A stretch of DNA of 64,000 bases from Actinomycetota bacterium (GTDB lineage Bacteria; Actinomycetota; Coriobacteriia; Anaerosomatales; Anaerosomataceae). The DNA lies in the NCBI GenBank assembly GCA_009773565.1, contig WSXY01000001.1, positions 62,001 through 126,000 on the forward strand. The letters are read 5' to 3'. The translations under genes and the position numbers were made by a program. The notes under the pieces are model-generated. The model was given only the letters and a program-made list of their open reading frames with translations. It was not told the DNA's origin and made no database searches. How positions within the stretch are numbered: the stretch's first letter is position 1; each line of letters starts with the position of its first letter. Positions 35,934-44,887 of the stretch are shown piece by piece.

Positions 35934-36818
35934 TCAGTCACCTTCCGGCACGAATGGCTCATCCGTGATCATCTCGTAGGCCTCGACATACTTCTCTGCG
36001 GTGATGGTGAGGATGTCCTCGGGCAGCTCGGGAGGCGGCGGTGTCTTGTCCCAGCCGCTTGCTTCGAGCCAATCGCGCACGAACTGCTTGTCGAACGACG
36101 GCTGGCCGTGGCCAGGCTCGTAAGAGTCAGCGGGCCAGAATCGCGAGGAGTCCGGCGTGAGGCATTCGTCGACGAGTGCGACCTCACCATCGATGAGCCC
36201 GAACTCGAACTTCGTGTCGGCGATGATGATTCCGCGCATCGCGGCGTGCTCTGAGGCCCGCTTGTAGAGCGCAAGTGCAACCTCGCGCAGTCGCTCCGCG
36301 TGCTCCGCGCCGATGATCTCGACCATGCGCTCGAAGGAGATGTTCTCGTCGTGATCGCCGATGGCCGCCTTCGTCGAGGGCGTGAAGATCGGCTCGGGCA
36401 GCTTCTGCGACTCGAGAAGCCCGGCGGGCAGCTCCTGTCCGCAGACGGTGCCGTGCTCGCGGTACTCTTTCCAGCCGGAACCGGCCAGATACCCGCGGAC
36501 GATGCACTCGACCGGGAAGACGTCGGCCTTGCGCACCAGCATGAACCGGCCGGCGAGCGCGTCCGCATGTGCGGCGTACTCGCCTGGCAGATCGACCACG
36601 TCGGCCGAGAGCAGATGGTTCGGGACGATATCGCAGAGCAGGTCGAACCAGAAGAGCGAGGTTCGGGTGAGCACCTCACCCTTGTACGGGACCGGGTCGG
36701 GCAACACGATGTCGAACGCACTGATCCGATCGGTCGCGACGATGAGAAGCTCGCCGCCAAGATCGAAGATGTCGCGGACTTTACCCTGGGTATCGGGCTT
36801 GAGTTCGGGCAGCTGCAC
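35934..36818 (-). CDS. purC: PurC, SAICAR synthetase
   Basis: The 294-residue enzyme joins CAIR and aspartate. It has QGKVRDIFDLGGELLIVATD, RISAFDIVLPDPVPYKG, the metal and substrate loop ECIVRGYLAGSGWKEY, and IADTKFEFGL. The GTG at 36816-36818 is chosen because GGAGGG lies seven bases upstream and because family members start close to the GKVRD motif. It heads the minus-strand purine cluster. Confidence 0.95.
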   Translation of the reverse strand: MQLPELKPDTQGKVRDIFDLGGELLIVATDRISAFDIVLPDPVPYKGEVLTRTSLFWFDLLCDIVPNHLLSADVVDLPGEYAAHADALAGRFMLVRKADVFPVECIVRGYLAGSGWKEYREHGTVCGQELPAGLLESQKLPEPIFTPSTKAAIGDHDENISFERMVEIIGAEHAERLREVALALYKRASEHAAMRGIIIADTKFEFGLIDGEVALVDECLTPDSSRFWPADSYEPGHGQPSFDKQFVRDWLEASGWDKTPPPPELPEDILTITAEKYVEAYEMITDEPFVPEGD

Positions 36819-36957
36819 GTGGTTCCCTCCGGAAGCATTGCGTCGGACGATCGCAGCGAGACGGGGTACGTCAAAGAGCCGCGCAACCGTTGCGGTCATT
36901 GTAGGCGATAGCAGGGCGAGCGGTAAGGGCGACGTGGGAGGACGGGGCGGGTGAGTC

Positions 36958-37380
36958 CTAACCCAGTAGGTTCTCCGCAAAAGTCACGAACCGCTTTGCG
37001 ACGGCAAGCATGGCCTCGGCGGACTCGGGAGAGAACTGCGTGAGATAGTCGGCGTTCTCGCGGAGGAGGCGGGCTTGCTCGATGCCTTGCGCCAACTCTC
37101 GGCCCTCGCCGTCCTCACCGTAGAAGGCCCTGAATGCGACAAGAAGGCAGTAGTGACTCTTCTCTGCGTAACCCTTGGCAAGAACCAGGGCGCGCGCGGC
37201 GTGGAACATCGCGTAGTACGCCGTGATCGTCGTGCGCTTAGACATGTTGTTCGCGAAAACGAACTCAGCGTCGTGCAGGTCCTCCCGCGCCGCGCGGATC
37301 TCGTGACCGACCGCGTCCTGCCCGACATCGGCAAAACGCTTCAGGCTGCCCTTTTGGATGCAGCGCTCGAGCTCGGTCAT
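36958..37380 (-). CDS. HEPN-domain toxin of HEPN/MNT pair
   Basis: The 140-residue helical protein is a HEPN domain (DLHDAEFVFANNMSKRTTIT, AYYAMFHAARALVLAKGY). The classic RxxxxH catalytic motif is not obvious; helices and the AYYAMFHAA region match minimal-nucleotidyltransferase-linked HEPN proteins. The ATG at 37378-37380 overlaps the stop of the MNT gene by four bases. In known HEPN/MNT modules the MNT partner AMPylates and silences the HEPN ribonuclease. An upstream frame to 37488 is a shadow of the MNT gene. Confidence 0.8.
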   Translation of the reverse strand: MTELERCIQKGSLKRFADVGQDAVGHEIRAAREDLHDAEFVFANNMSKRTTITAYYAMFHAARALVLAKGYAEKSHYCLLVAFRAFYGEDGEGRELAQGIEQARLLRENADYLTQFSPESAEAMLAVAKRFVTFAENLLG

Positions 37381-37910
37381 CGCTTCTTCCAAATCGTGAT
37401 TCCGCGAGCCGTCTCCTTCGCCAGGGTTCCGTCTTCTGCAATCAGCACCATGTGTCGCTCGGGTGTCAGAACCACCGGCTGCAGCCATTGATGTTGTGCC
37501 AATGAAGCTTGCACCGAAGCCGCGTCATGCGCCACGACAAGAATGTCGACGTCACTCCCCTGGCGATCCTCGCCCCGGGACGCACTGCCGAAAAGGACCA
37601 CCAGATCGAGTTCATCGCGCAGCGGGAGAATGGCCTGCTGCACCATGCGTATGGCGCGGGCGATCTTGAGTTGTCGGGTCAGCGGATCCGCAGGGTCCAC
37701 CGAGTACCGTCCTGTGCGGCCGACACGCTCCTGAACGACAAGACCCTTGGCGACAAGCGCGCTGAGGGCAACGTGAGTGGTCGTCTTTGGGAGGTCGAGA
37801 GCGGCGGATACTTCTGCCTCGGTGAACGCGTCCCCTGCTGCGACGAGCACGAAGTCATAGACGGCCTCGGCGGCCGTCGGCGTGTCTGAGACCCTGGAGT
37901 AAAGTTCCAC
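37377..37910 (-). CDS. MNT-type nucleotidyltransferase antitoxin with wHTH domain
   Basis: The 177-residue protein has an N-terminal winged helix (AEAVYDFVLVAAGDAFTEAE, LPKTTTHVALSALVAKGLVV) and a C-terminal minimal nucleotidyltransferase with VVLFGSASRGEDRQGSDVDI (GSxxxG...DxD). The fused DNA-binding domain is not universal in MNT antitoxins and points to autoregulation through the palindromes just upstream. The GTG at 37908-37910 has AGGAG seven bases upstream. Confidence 0.85.
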   Translation of the reverse strand: MELYSRVSDTPTAAEAVYDFVLVAAGDAFTEAEVSAALDLPKTTTHVALSALVAKGLVVQERVGRTGRYSVDPADPLTRQLKIARAIRMVQQAILPLRDELDLVVLFGSASRGEDRQGSDVDILVVAHDAASVQASLAQHQWLQPVVLTPERHMVLIAEDGTLAKETARGITIWKKR

Positions 37911-37921
37911 TGAGTGGCTCC

Positions 37922-37965
37922 TAAGTTCCGTTATGCTGAACTGGTGTTCAGTCTAGTGGAACTTA
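37922..37965. promoter_or_regulatory. Symmetric nested palindrome, likely operator of the HEPN/MNT operon
   Basis: TAAGTTCC (37922-37929) and GGAACTTA (37958-37965) flank CTGAAC/GTTCAG (37936-37941, 37946-37951), with equal six-base gaps on both sides, so the whole 44-bp unit is symmetric about 37943.5. A further AAGTTCCAC at 37902-37910 overlaps the start codon. It lies directly before the wHTH-MNT gene. Confidence 0.65.
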
Positions 37966-38030
37966 TGGACGGCTACAAGACCGCAGCACGTCATTCTCCG
38001 CCCGCAACTCAAGGAAAGCCTCCGCGAGCC

Positions 38031-38987
38031 TTACCTCGGCAGCGAGATGCGCCTGAGCGTGTCGGCATCCACCGGCGACCGGTTGCTCTGGAAGCCGATG
38101 AGACTCGTGGCAAGATCCTCGAGCGTGGTACCCGCTTCGTACGTCACGATGCCCGGATCGCCTTCGATGCCGCCAAGTTCGCCGGCTTTGGCGACCGCGT
38201 CGTCGTAGTTGCCGAGGCTGTCAACGAGGCCGAGGCTCTTCGCCTCGCTACCAAGCCAGGCCCACCCGGTGGCAAGCTCGCGGACCTTCTTCTCGTCAAG
38301 GTCACGGCCCTTCGCGACGTCTGCGATGAACTGATCGTATGCGATCTTCATCTGGTCCTTGAGCAGGAGCGACTCCGTGGGACTCATACTCCGGTAGGGG
38401 CTCCCGGTGTCCTTCAACTCGCCTTGCGTGATGACGGTGAACTCAACGCCGACCTTGTCGAGCAGGCCTTTCACGTTCGGGATCTCCATGATGACGCCGA
38501 TGCTACCCACGGCCGAGCCGGGTGCAGCGATGATGTGGTCGCACTGCGCGGCGACCATGTACGCACCTGAGGCACCCATGTCGCCGATGCTCGCGACGAC
38601 CGGCTTCTTGATGCGCTCAACCGCCATCGCGATCTCCTGCGATGCCGCCACAGTGCCGCCGGGCGAATCGATGCGGAGAAGAATCGCCTTCACGCTATCG
38701 TCTTCGACCGCCATCTTGAGCTGGTCGAGCACGTCCTCAGGAGTGATGGTTCCACCCGTCGCGCTCCCCGTGCCCGCAATGACGCCATCGATGTGGATGA
38801 CCGCGATGCTGTCGCCTACAGGAAGCGAGCCACTTCCGCCGCTCAATCCGGCGAGCAACGCAACACTCCCCAAGCAGCTGAAGAGCACGAGCGCCACAAC
38901 GACGCCCAGCACCCATTTCCAGGCGTTCGACTTCTTGACGGGTGTCGGTGCCAACACTGGGGCGGGCTCGGGCTGCTGGATGTCCAC
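38031..38987 (-). CDS. sppA: Signal peptide peptidase SppA-type serine protease
   Basis: This 318-residue membrane-anchored protease degrades signal-peptide remnants. A proline-rich N-terminus leads to one span (WVLGVVVALVLFSCLGSVAL), then the ClpP-like fold with LLRIDSPGGTV and the nucleophile Ser in GDMGASGAYMVAA. The length matches the short Gram-positive SppA, which has one protease domain. The GTG start has AGGAGG close upstream. Confidence 0.9.
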   Translation of the reverse strand: MDIQQPEPAPVLAPTPVKKSNAWKWVLGVVVALVLFSCLGSVALLAGLSGGSGSLPVGDSIAVIHIDGVIAGTGSATGGTITPEDVLDQLKMAVEDDSVKAILLRIDSPGGTVAASQEIAMAVERIKKPVVASIGDMGASGAYMVAAQCDHIIAAPGSAVGSIGVIMEIPNVKGLLDKVGVEFTVITQGELKDTGSPYRSMSPTESLLLKDQMKIAYDQFIADVAKGRDLDEKKVRELATGWAWLGSEAKSLGLVDSLGNYDDAVAKAGELGGIEGDPGIVTYEAGTTLEDLATSLIGFQSNRSPVDADTLRRISLPR

Positions 38988-39020
38988 ATGGCCTCCTGGG
39001 GCGAGATCAGTACGTCAGAA

Positions 39021-39233
39021 TCAGATGAAACCGAGAAACGCGAGGCCGGCGGCCGCGTGGAATACGACGAACGCGAGCATAGCGTATGCCGTCAGCTTGT
39101 GGATCTTCATGTGGAGCGCACCCTTGAACTTGATCTTGCGAAGCCCGGTGAGCACCTGGAACGCGAGTAGCGCGAACAACGTCGATCCACCGATCAGGAT
39201 CATGTACGGCTCGATCGTGATGCCGAAGAGCAT
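39021..39233 (-). CDS. Small two-helix membrane protein with paired histidines
   Basis: The 70-residue protein has two spans (MILIGGSTLFALLAFQVLTG and LTAYAMLAFVVFHAAAGLAF). His in KIHKLTAYAM and VVFHAAAG at the helix ends resemble haem ligands of small cytochrome-b-like proteins, but haem binding is conjecture. AGGAGG precedes the ATG. It follows sppA's promoter side on the same strand. Confidence 0.65.
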   Translation of the reverse strand: MLFGITIEPYMILIGGSTLFALLAFQVLTGLRKIKFKGALHMKIHKLTAYAMLAFVVFHAAAGLAFLGFI

Positions 39234-39291
39234 GGTGGTCCTCCTCTTTCGCCTGGCTATCTTGCCCTATTGTTCCCCGAGCAGCGATCCC

Positions 39292-40899
39292 TCACGCCGG
39301 AAAATCGAGCGCCGCGACGTAGCGGTCCTGAAACTCCGGATGCGTCGCGAGCGCGAGCGTGCGCACGCGCGTGGCAATCTCCTCGGCCGACCGACGCGTC
39401 GCACTACTGACGAGCGCCGCGCGAGCGCCCTCTTTAGAGGTGTTGCCCACGAAGACGAGCCGGTCGGCCCACTCCGGTGGGATCATGCCGATACGGGCGA
39501 GGACATGACCGTCCACGTGGAGGCCGAAGCCGCCGGCGACGAGCACCTCCCGGACATCGCCGGAGTGCACGCTCGCCTCGGAAAGCAGCAGGTCGATCGC
39601 GGTGCGCACTGCGCCCTTCGCAAGCTGCAGCTGGCGCACGTCTTTCTGCGTGAGCACGACGCCCGCGTCGGCATCGACGACGAACGCGCGCACGTCGCCA
39701 CGCTCGACAACCCGCGAGCTAAGCGTGCCGGGGACGTCGTCGCGCAGGCGCCCGCTCGCATCAAGGACACCGGCGTCGAGCATCGCTGCGAGCAAGTCGA
39801 GCGCGCCGCTGCCGCACAGACCGACCGGCTGGAAGCCGCCGATGGTGGCGATGACAAGTTCGCCGTCCTCGAGCCAGACGCGCTCTATAGCGCCGGGCTC
39901 GGCGCGCATGCCGGAGGCGATCCCGGCGCCTTCAAGCGCGGGACCGGCGGCAGCCGAGGCGGCTACCATCTCTTCCGCGGTGACAAGCACAAGCTCGCCG
40001 TTCGTCCCGAGGTCCATGAAGAGGACCGGGCCCGTCTCGGCGGAAGGCTGCGTTGCGAGCAGCCCGGCCACGATGTCGGCACCGACGAACGCGGAGATGC
40101 CGGGCAGGACGTAAAACGTCGCCTGCGACAAGCGCGTGAAACCCAGCCCGGTGGCGATGACGGAGCGCGCTTCTAGAACGGCGCCCTCGTACGGCGCCGC
40201 AGCCAGCGGGGTGAGGTCCTCCCCGAGGAACGAGTTCGTCATGGCGGTGTTCCCCGCGACTGCGACCTCGCGCACGTCCTCAGGTGGGGCTTCAAGCACC
40301 TCCAGCAGCGCGAGAATCATCCGCTCGATCTGCATGACAAGCGGCCGGTGAAGGATGTCGCCGCCCTCGCGAACCGCCATCGAGACGCGCGTCATGACGT
40401 CCGCGCCCCACGGGTATTGCACGTTAAGCGCGCCCGCGCGCACGAGTTCGTCGCCGTTCTCGAGGTCGATGAGCGCCGCCACGGTCGTTGTCGTCCCGAT
40501 ATCGACGACCGCACCAAGCACGTACGGGCTGCCTTCACGACGCTCGATGCCGCGATTCGCCGGGTTCTCGACATCAAGGTCCGGCACGCGGCCTTCCTCG
40601 GCAATCGTCATCTCGCCGCGGGTGCGTGCGGTGACCGTCGCGTCCGAGAGCAGGCGTGCACGGCAGGCGAGCCGGACTCCACTCGCGAGATCAGGCAGAT
40701 CGATCAGCGCGATCTCGTCGGCGGTGGGCGGCGAAACCTCGCCGTCGACGGTGACGGTACAGCGACCGCAGCGACCGAGACCGCTACAGGGAGCGTCGAG
40801 GTGCACACCGGCTGCGATTGCCGCCGAATGGGCGGTTGAGCCGTGGGGAACCGTGACAATCACGCCGTCCGGCTCGAAGCGTACTGTGACGTTTTCCAC
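39292..40899 (-). CDS. ASKHA/DUF4445 protein with 2Fe-2S domain (RACo-like)
   Basis: The 535-residue protein has an N-terminal plant-type ferredoxin domain with CSGLGRCGRC and a later Cys (RLACRA), then an ASKHA ATPase region with VVDIGTTTTVAAL, DLGTNGELVL and GIASGMRAEPGA. This layout matches reductive activators of corrinoid proteins (RACo family) that reduce inactive Co(II) with ATP. No methyltransferase or corrinoid protein gene is adjacent, so the partner is unknown. The GTG at 40897-40899 is preferred because of GGGGAGG upstream. Divergent from the gene at 40995. Confidence 0.85.
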   Translation of the reverse strand: MENVTVRFEPDGVIVTVPHGSTAHSAAIAAGVHLDAPCSGLGRCGRCTVTVDGEVSPPTADEIALIDLPDLASGVRLACRARLLSDATVTARTRGEMTIAEEGRVPDLDVENPANRGIERREGSPYVLGAVVDIGTTTTVAALIDLENGDELVRAGALNVQYPWGADVMTRVSMAVREGGDILHRPLVMQIERMILALLEVLEAPPEDVREVAVAGNTAMTNSFLGEDLTPLAAAPYEGAVLEARSVIATGLGFTRLSQATFYVLPGISAFVGADIVAGLLATQPSAETGPVLFMDLGTNGELVLVTAEEMVAASAAAGPALEGAGIASGMRAEPGAIERVWLEDGELVIATIGGFQPVGLCGSGALDLLAAMLDAGVLDASGRLRDDVPGTLSSRVVERGDVRAFVVDADAGVVLTQKDVRQLQLAKGAVRTAIDLLLSEASVHSGDVREVLVAGGFGLHVDGHVLARIGMIPPEWADRLVFVGNTSKEGARAALVSSATRRSAEEIATRVRTLALATHPEFQDRYVAALDFPA

Positions 40900-40994
40900 C
40901 GGACCTCCCCTACAAATCGCCGTCGCTGCTATTGTAGCGGGGTGCCGACCCCTCACGAAGGAATTGTCAGAACCATGCCGTATGATGAGCAATC

Positions 40995-42548
40995 ATGATT
41001 CTCAACGCGATCGTCTTCCTGTGTGGCGCCTCGCTGATGGGCCTCGAGCTCCTCGGCGCGCGTGTCCTCGCGCCCTCGATGGGCAACTCCATCTTCGTGT
41101 GGGGCAGCGTCATCTCAAGCTTCATGATCGCGCTCTCGATCGGCTACTGGCTTGGCGGTCGGGCCGCTGACCGCTACGGCTCCACGCACAGCCTCGGCGT
41201 CGTCATCGGCGGCGCCGGTCTCGCGACGGCGCTCTCACCGCTCATCTCGGACGCGTGCCTCGAGTGGACGGCGACGCTAGGCCCGCGGCTCGGACCGCTC
41301 GTGGCCACGACGCTCATCTTCTTCGTGCCGGCGCTGCTGCTCGCGATGGTCTCGCCGATGGGCGTTCGGCTCGCGGCCGCCAAAGGACTTTCACGCATCG
41401 GCCGCTCGGCGGGCAGCCTCTACGCGGTGTCGACCGCCGGTAGCATCGTCGGCACGCTGACGACGTCGTTCTACCTGATACCGCTCCTGCAGGTGAAACC
41501 GCTCATCGTCAGCATCGGCCTACTCCTCACGCTCGTCTCGCTTCTCACACTCCGGCTGTCGCCCGAGGCCGAGCCGGGCCGTCCACCACACGAACTCGGC
41601 TTCCGCTCGACATCCGTGGTGCTCGCAATCTCGCTCCTCGGCGCACTCGCAAGCTTCGGGATGCTCCTGAACGTGCAACAACCGGCGACCACAAACGCCT
41701 CAGGCGAGCAGATCCTCTTCCGCGCCGACACGCAGTACCACCAGATAACCGTCACGGAGTCCAAGAACATCCGCCGGCTGCACTTCGACCGGAGCACTCA
41801 GTCCGCCATCGATCTGCGGGATGGCTACACGTCGGTCATCGGGTACCCCAACTACCTGCACCTCGCGCTCACGGTCAAGCCGGACGCCAAGCGCGTGCTC
41901 GTTCTCGGCCTCGGCGGCGGTGCGATCACCAAGCGTATGTGGCGCGATTACCCCGATATGCGCATCGACTCGGTCGAGATCGATCCCGTCGTCGTCGATG
42001 TCGCCAAGCGGTATTTCGGCCTTCCGGAGGATGAGCGACTCACCACCACCGTCGCGGACGCGCGCCGCTACATCCAGTCGACGCCCGAGACCTACGACAT
42101 CATCATCGTCGACGCGTACTACGCCGACTCGCTGCCCTTCCACCTCACAACGAGCGAGTTCTTCAGCGAGCTCAAGGGGCGTCTCGCGCCCGATGGCGTC
42201 ATCGCATACAACGTGATCTCAGCCGTGGGCGGCGAGAAGAGCGACCTGTTCCGCAGCATGTACCGAACGGCATCGGGCGTGTACGACCACCTCTGGGTCT
42301 TCCCGATCGGCATCGGCGGAGACGATTCGGTCAACGCGAACCGCAACATCATCGTGCTGGCCACCGATGCCGACGTGTCGAAGACGGAGCTCCTCGCCAG
42401 GATCAAGAGCCGGCTTGACGGTCGGGTCAGCATCGGAGGGTTCGAGAACTTCGGGCGAGACCTGTGGACCGACGTGGTTCCGGTCGGTGACGTACCCGAG
42501 CTCACCGACGAATTCGCGCCGACGGACTCGCTCATCAACGTGAACTGA
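40995..42548 (+). CDS. Membrane-fused spermidine-synthase-like protein
   Basis: The 517-residue protein has about seven hydrophobic spans (1-220), then a Rossmann methyltransferase-like domain of the spermidine synthase superfamily with VLVLGLGGGAITKRM, DSVEIDPVVVDVAKRYFG and VADARRYIQST and DIIIVDAYYAD. This fused architecture is widespread in bacteria; whether it makes polyamines is unproven. Membrane topology suggests a transport or sensing link. The distance of 95 bases to the divergent ASKHA gene holds both promoters. Confidence 0.85.
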   Translation: MILNAIVFLCGASLMGLELLGARVLAPSMGNSIFVWGSVISSFMIALSIGYWLGGRAADRYGSTHSLGVVIGGAGLATALSPLISDACLEWTATLGPRLGPLVATTLIFFVPALLLAMVSPMGVRLAAAKGLSRIGRSAGSLYAVSTAGSIVGTLTTSFYLIPLLQVKPLIVSIGLLLTLVSLLTLRLSPEAEPGRPPHELGFRSTSVVLAISLLGALASFGMLLNVQQPATTNASGEQILFRADTQYHQITVTESKNIRRLHFDRSTQSAIDLRDGYTSVIGYPNYLHLALTVKPDAKRVLVLGLGGGAITKRMWRDYPDMRIDSVEIDPVVVDVAKRYFGLPEDERLTTTVADARRYIQSTPETYDIIIVDAYYADSLPFHLTTSEFFSELKGRLAPDGVIAYNVISAVGGEKSDLFRSMYRTASGVYDHLWVFPIGIGGDDSVNANRNIIVLATDADVSKTELLARIKSRLDGRVSIGGFENFGRDLWTDVVPVGDVPELTDEFAPTDSLINVN

Positions 42549-42604
42549 GGGCGGTCCGCGGGGTAGCTGCCGAGGTTGACGCGTCTGCGTCGTTCGGCTA
42601 CTCT

Positions 42605-42629
42605 CATCGTCAATCGGCGATAAACGATG
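42605..42629. promoter_or_regulatory. Inverted repeat upstream of arsR
   Basis: CATCGT (42605-42610) and ACGATG (42624-42629) flank 13 bases and lie directly before the arsR ribosome site. Position and size fit an ArsR operator. Confidence 0.45.
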
Positions 42630-42639
42630 AAGGGCAGCC

Positions 42640-42963
42640 ATGCGAGACCAATCTCTGAGTGATATCGCGCGTGCGCTCGGGCATCCCGTGCGGGTGCGCA
42701 TCATCCGTCTGCTTGCCGAAGAGAGCGAGTGCCGCGGCGCTGATGTCTTCTCGAGCCTGCCGCTCGCGCAGTCGACGATCTCGCAGCACCTGCGGGTCCT
42801 GCGCGACGCGGGTCTCGTTGCCTCGCGTCCGGTCGGGACAGGATCCGTATACTGCCTCGTGCCGTCCATACTCGAGGAGTTCGCTCGAGAAGCTCTCTCG
42901 CTCGCCAAGAGCGCGCCCGCCTGTTCGAGCGTCTTATCACCAGCCACAGCGACGAAGGAGTAG
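42640..42963 (+). CDS. arsR: ArsR-family metalloregulator
   Basis: The 107-residue winged-helix repressor has LSDIARALGHPVRVRIIRLL, the recognition helix LAQSTISQHLRVLRDAGLVA and a RPVGTGSVY wing. The canonical CxCxxC arsenite site is missing; single Cys residues occur at ESECRGA and near the C-terminus (APACSS), so inducer binding must use another arrangement. It precedes the acr3 gene by three bases, which supports arsenic sensing. Confidence 0.85.
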   Translation: MRDQSLSDIARALGHPVRVRIIRLLAEESECRGADVFSSLPLAQSTISQHLRVLRDAGLVASRPVGTGSVYCLVPSILEEFAREALSLAKSAPACSSVLSPATATKE

Positions 42964-42966
42964 ACG

Positions 42967-44094
42967 ATGTCGTCTTCGGTTAGTAAGAACCTCTCGTTCC
43001 TCGACAGGTATCTCACGCTCTGGATCTTTCTCGCCATGGCCATCGGTGTTGTCGCCGGTGCGTTCCTGCCGGCCATCCCTGCGTTCATCGAGGGACTGGC
43101 GGTCGGAACCACCAACATCCCCATCGCGATCGGGCTAATCGCCATGATGTATCCGGCGCTCGCCAAGGTGCGATATGAGGAGCTGCCGGACGCCATGCGC
43201 GACAAGAAGGCGCTGGGGCTCGCGATGCTGATGAACTGGATTGTCGCGCCGCTCGTCATGTTCGGACTCGCCGTCACGCTCATGCGCGGCTATCCCGAGT
43301 ACATGGTCGGGCTCATCATCATCGGCATCTCGCCGTGCATCGCGATGGTGATCGTCTGGAACGGACTCGCGAAAGGTGACACCGAGTTCGCGGCGGGTCT
43401 CGTCGCCATCAACAGCGTCATGCAGGTACTGTTCTTCAGCGTCTACGCGTGGGTCTTCATCACTGTGCTACTGCCCGCGATGGGTCTCCAGGGCGCTGTC
43501 GTCGACGTGTCGATGCTGGAAATCGCCGGCACGGTCGCTGTCTACCTCGGCGTGCCGTTCCTCGCGGGTATCATCTCGCGCTTCACGCTGCGGAAGCTCA
43601 AGGGTGCGGCGTGGTACGACGACGTCTTCGTACCGAGAGTCGGGCCCATTACGCTCGTGGCGTTGCTCTTCACGATTTTCACAATGTTCTCGCTGAAGGG
43701 CGACCTCATCCTGCAGATTCCGCTGGATGTTGTGCGGGTCGCCGTGCCGATGCTCTTCTACTTCGCGATCATGTTCTTTCTCACGTTCTTTGTGGCGAAA
43801 GCGCTCGGGCTCAAGTACGCGAAGACGACGACGCTCTCTTTCACTGCGGCGTCGAACAACTTCGAGCTCGCGATCGCGGTGTGCATCGCCGTGTTTGGCA
43901 TTAACAGCGGCGCGGCTTTCGCGGCCGTGATCGGGCCGCTCGTTGAGGTGCCGGTCCTCATCGGCCTTGTGAACGTGGCGCTCGCGTTCAAGAAGCGCTA
44001 CTTCGCCGGGGAAGCCGAGGTAGCTGACGTCGGTCTCGTACCCTGCCCGGCCGGGGCGTGCGTGGTCAGCGACATGCTAGATGAGTCGAACTGA
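42967..44094 (+). CDS. acr3: ACR3-family arsenite efflux permease
   Basis: The 375-residue protein has ten predicted spans. The family motifs [17 protein letters not shown] (with the essential Cys) and [21 protein letters not shown] are present. It exports As(III) driven by membrane potential. The C-terminus has an extra CPAGACVV segment not needed for transport. It is in an operon with arsR upstream and overlaps the phosphoesterase gene downstream by one base. Confidence 0.93.
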   Translation: MSSSVSKNLSFLDRYLTLWIFLAMAIGVVAGAFLPAIPAFIEGLAVGTTNIPIAIGLIAMMYPALAKVRYEELPDAMRDKKALGLAMLMNWIVAPLVMFGLAVTLMRGYPEYMVGLIIIGISPCIAMVIVWNGLAKGDTEFAAGLVAINSVMQVLFFSVYAWVFITVLLPAMGLQGAVVDVSMLEIAGTVAVYLGVPFLAGIISRFTLRKLKGAAWYDDVFVPRVGPITLVALLFTIFTMFSLKGDLILQIPLDVVRVAVPMLFYFAIMFFLTFFVAKALGLKYAKTTTLSFTAASNNFELAIAVCIAVFGINSGAAFAAVIGPLVEVPVLIGLVNVALAFKKRYFAGEAEVADVGLVPCPAGACVVSDMLDESN

Positions 44095-44885
44095 TGCGAC
44101 ACATCGCGCTGTTCTCGGACGTCCATGCAAACCTGGAAGCACTGGACGTCGTGCTCCGGGATATCGACGAACGCGGAACCGGTGAGCTCTACTGCCTCGG
44201 CGACCTTGTCGGGTATGGGCCTGAGCCCGCTGCCGTAATCGAGCGCATCCGCTCGCTGGGTATCCCCACGATTCGCGGCAACTACGACGACGGCATCGGG
44301 AACCGTCGGGGCGAGTGTGGCTGCTACTACGCCACCGAGCAGGCGAAGAGCGATGGTGCCGCTTCGTACGCGTTCACAGAAGGCGCGCTTGGCGACCTAG
44401 ACCACGCGTGGCTTGCCGCGCTACCGGACTCGTTCCGACTCGAACACGCGGGCGCGCGCGTGCTACTCGCGCACGGGAGCCCGCGCAAGATCAACGAGTA
44501 CCTACTGCCGGATAGGCAAGACGCGCAGTTGGCGCGACTTGCGGCCGAGGCCGACGCAGACGTCGTGTGTATCGGACACGTCCACATCCCGTACCATCGC
44601 GCGATTGAGACCGACGCAGGTGTCGTTCACTACGTCAGCAGCGGCTCGGTCGGGAAGCCGAAGGATGGCGACCCTCGATCTGACTGGGTCGAGGTGCTGC
44701 TCGGCACAACCGATGAGATTACCGCAGCAGCACCCGAGGATGGCGCGGCAGCGCGCGTCGGCGAGACCGACGTATGGCTGGCCACGATCGTTCATCGTGT
44801 CGCGTATGACGTTGAGCGCGTCGCGTCGGCCGTGATCGCGGCGGGCCTACCGCCGACGTTGGCCGAGGCGCTTCGACAGGCGTAG
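44094..44885 (+). CDS. Metallophosphoesterase, calcineurin-like
   Basis: The 263-residue protein has the metal-site motifs ALFSDVHANLEAL (DxH), YCLGDLVGYGP (GDxxGYG), RGNYDD (GNxD) and CIGHVHIPYHR (GHxH). The family includes YfcE-like phosphodiesterases. Its overlap with acr3 (TGATG) places it in the arsenic operon, although a specific arsenical role is not known. The C-terminal 60 residues are less typical. Confidence 0.9.
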   Translation: MRHIALFSDVHANLEALDVVLRDIDERGTGELYCLGDLVGYGPEPAAVIERIRSLGIPTIRGNYDDGIGNRRGECGCYYATEQAKSDGAASYAFTEGALGDLDHAWLAALPDSFRLEHAGARVLLAHGSPRKINEYLLPDRQDAQLARLAAEADADVVCIGHVHIPYHRAIETDAGVVHYVSSGSVGKPKDGDPRSDWVEVLLGTTDEITAAAPEDGAAARVGETDVWLATIVHRVAYDVERVASAVIAAGLPPTLAEALRQA

Positions 44886-44887
44886 GA

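Noticed and set aside
36819-36957. Purine riboswitch before purC
   Set aside because: No conserved purine-riboswitch core (paired loops around three-way junction) was recognisable in the short leader.
38407-40176. A 589-residue plus-strand frame
   Set aside because: It runs antisense through SppA and the RACo-like gene and shows only biased composition.
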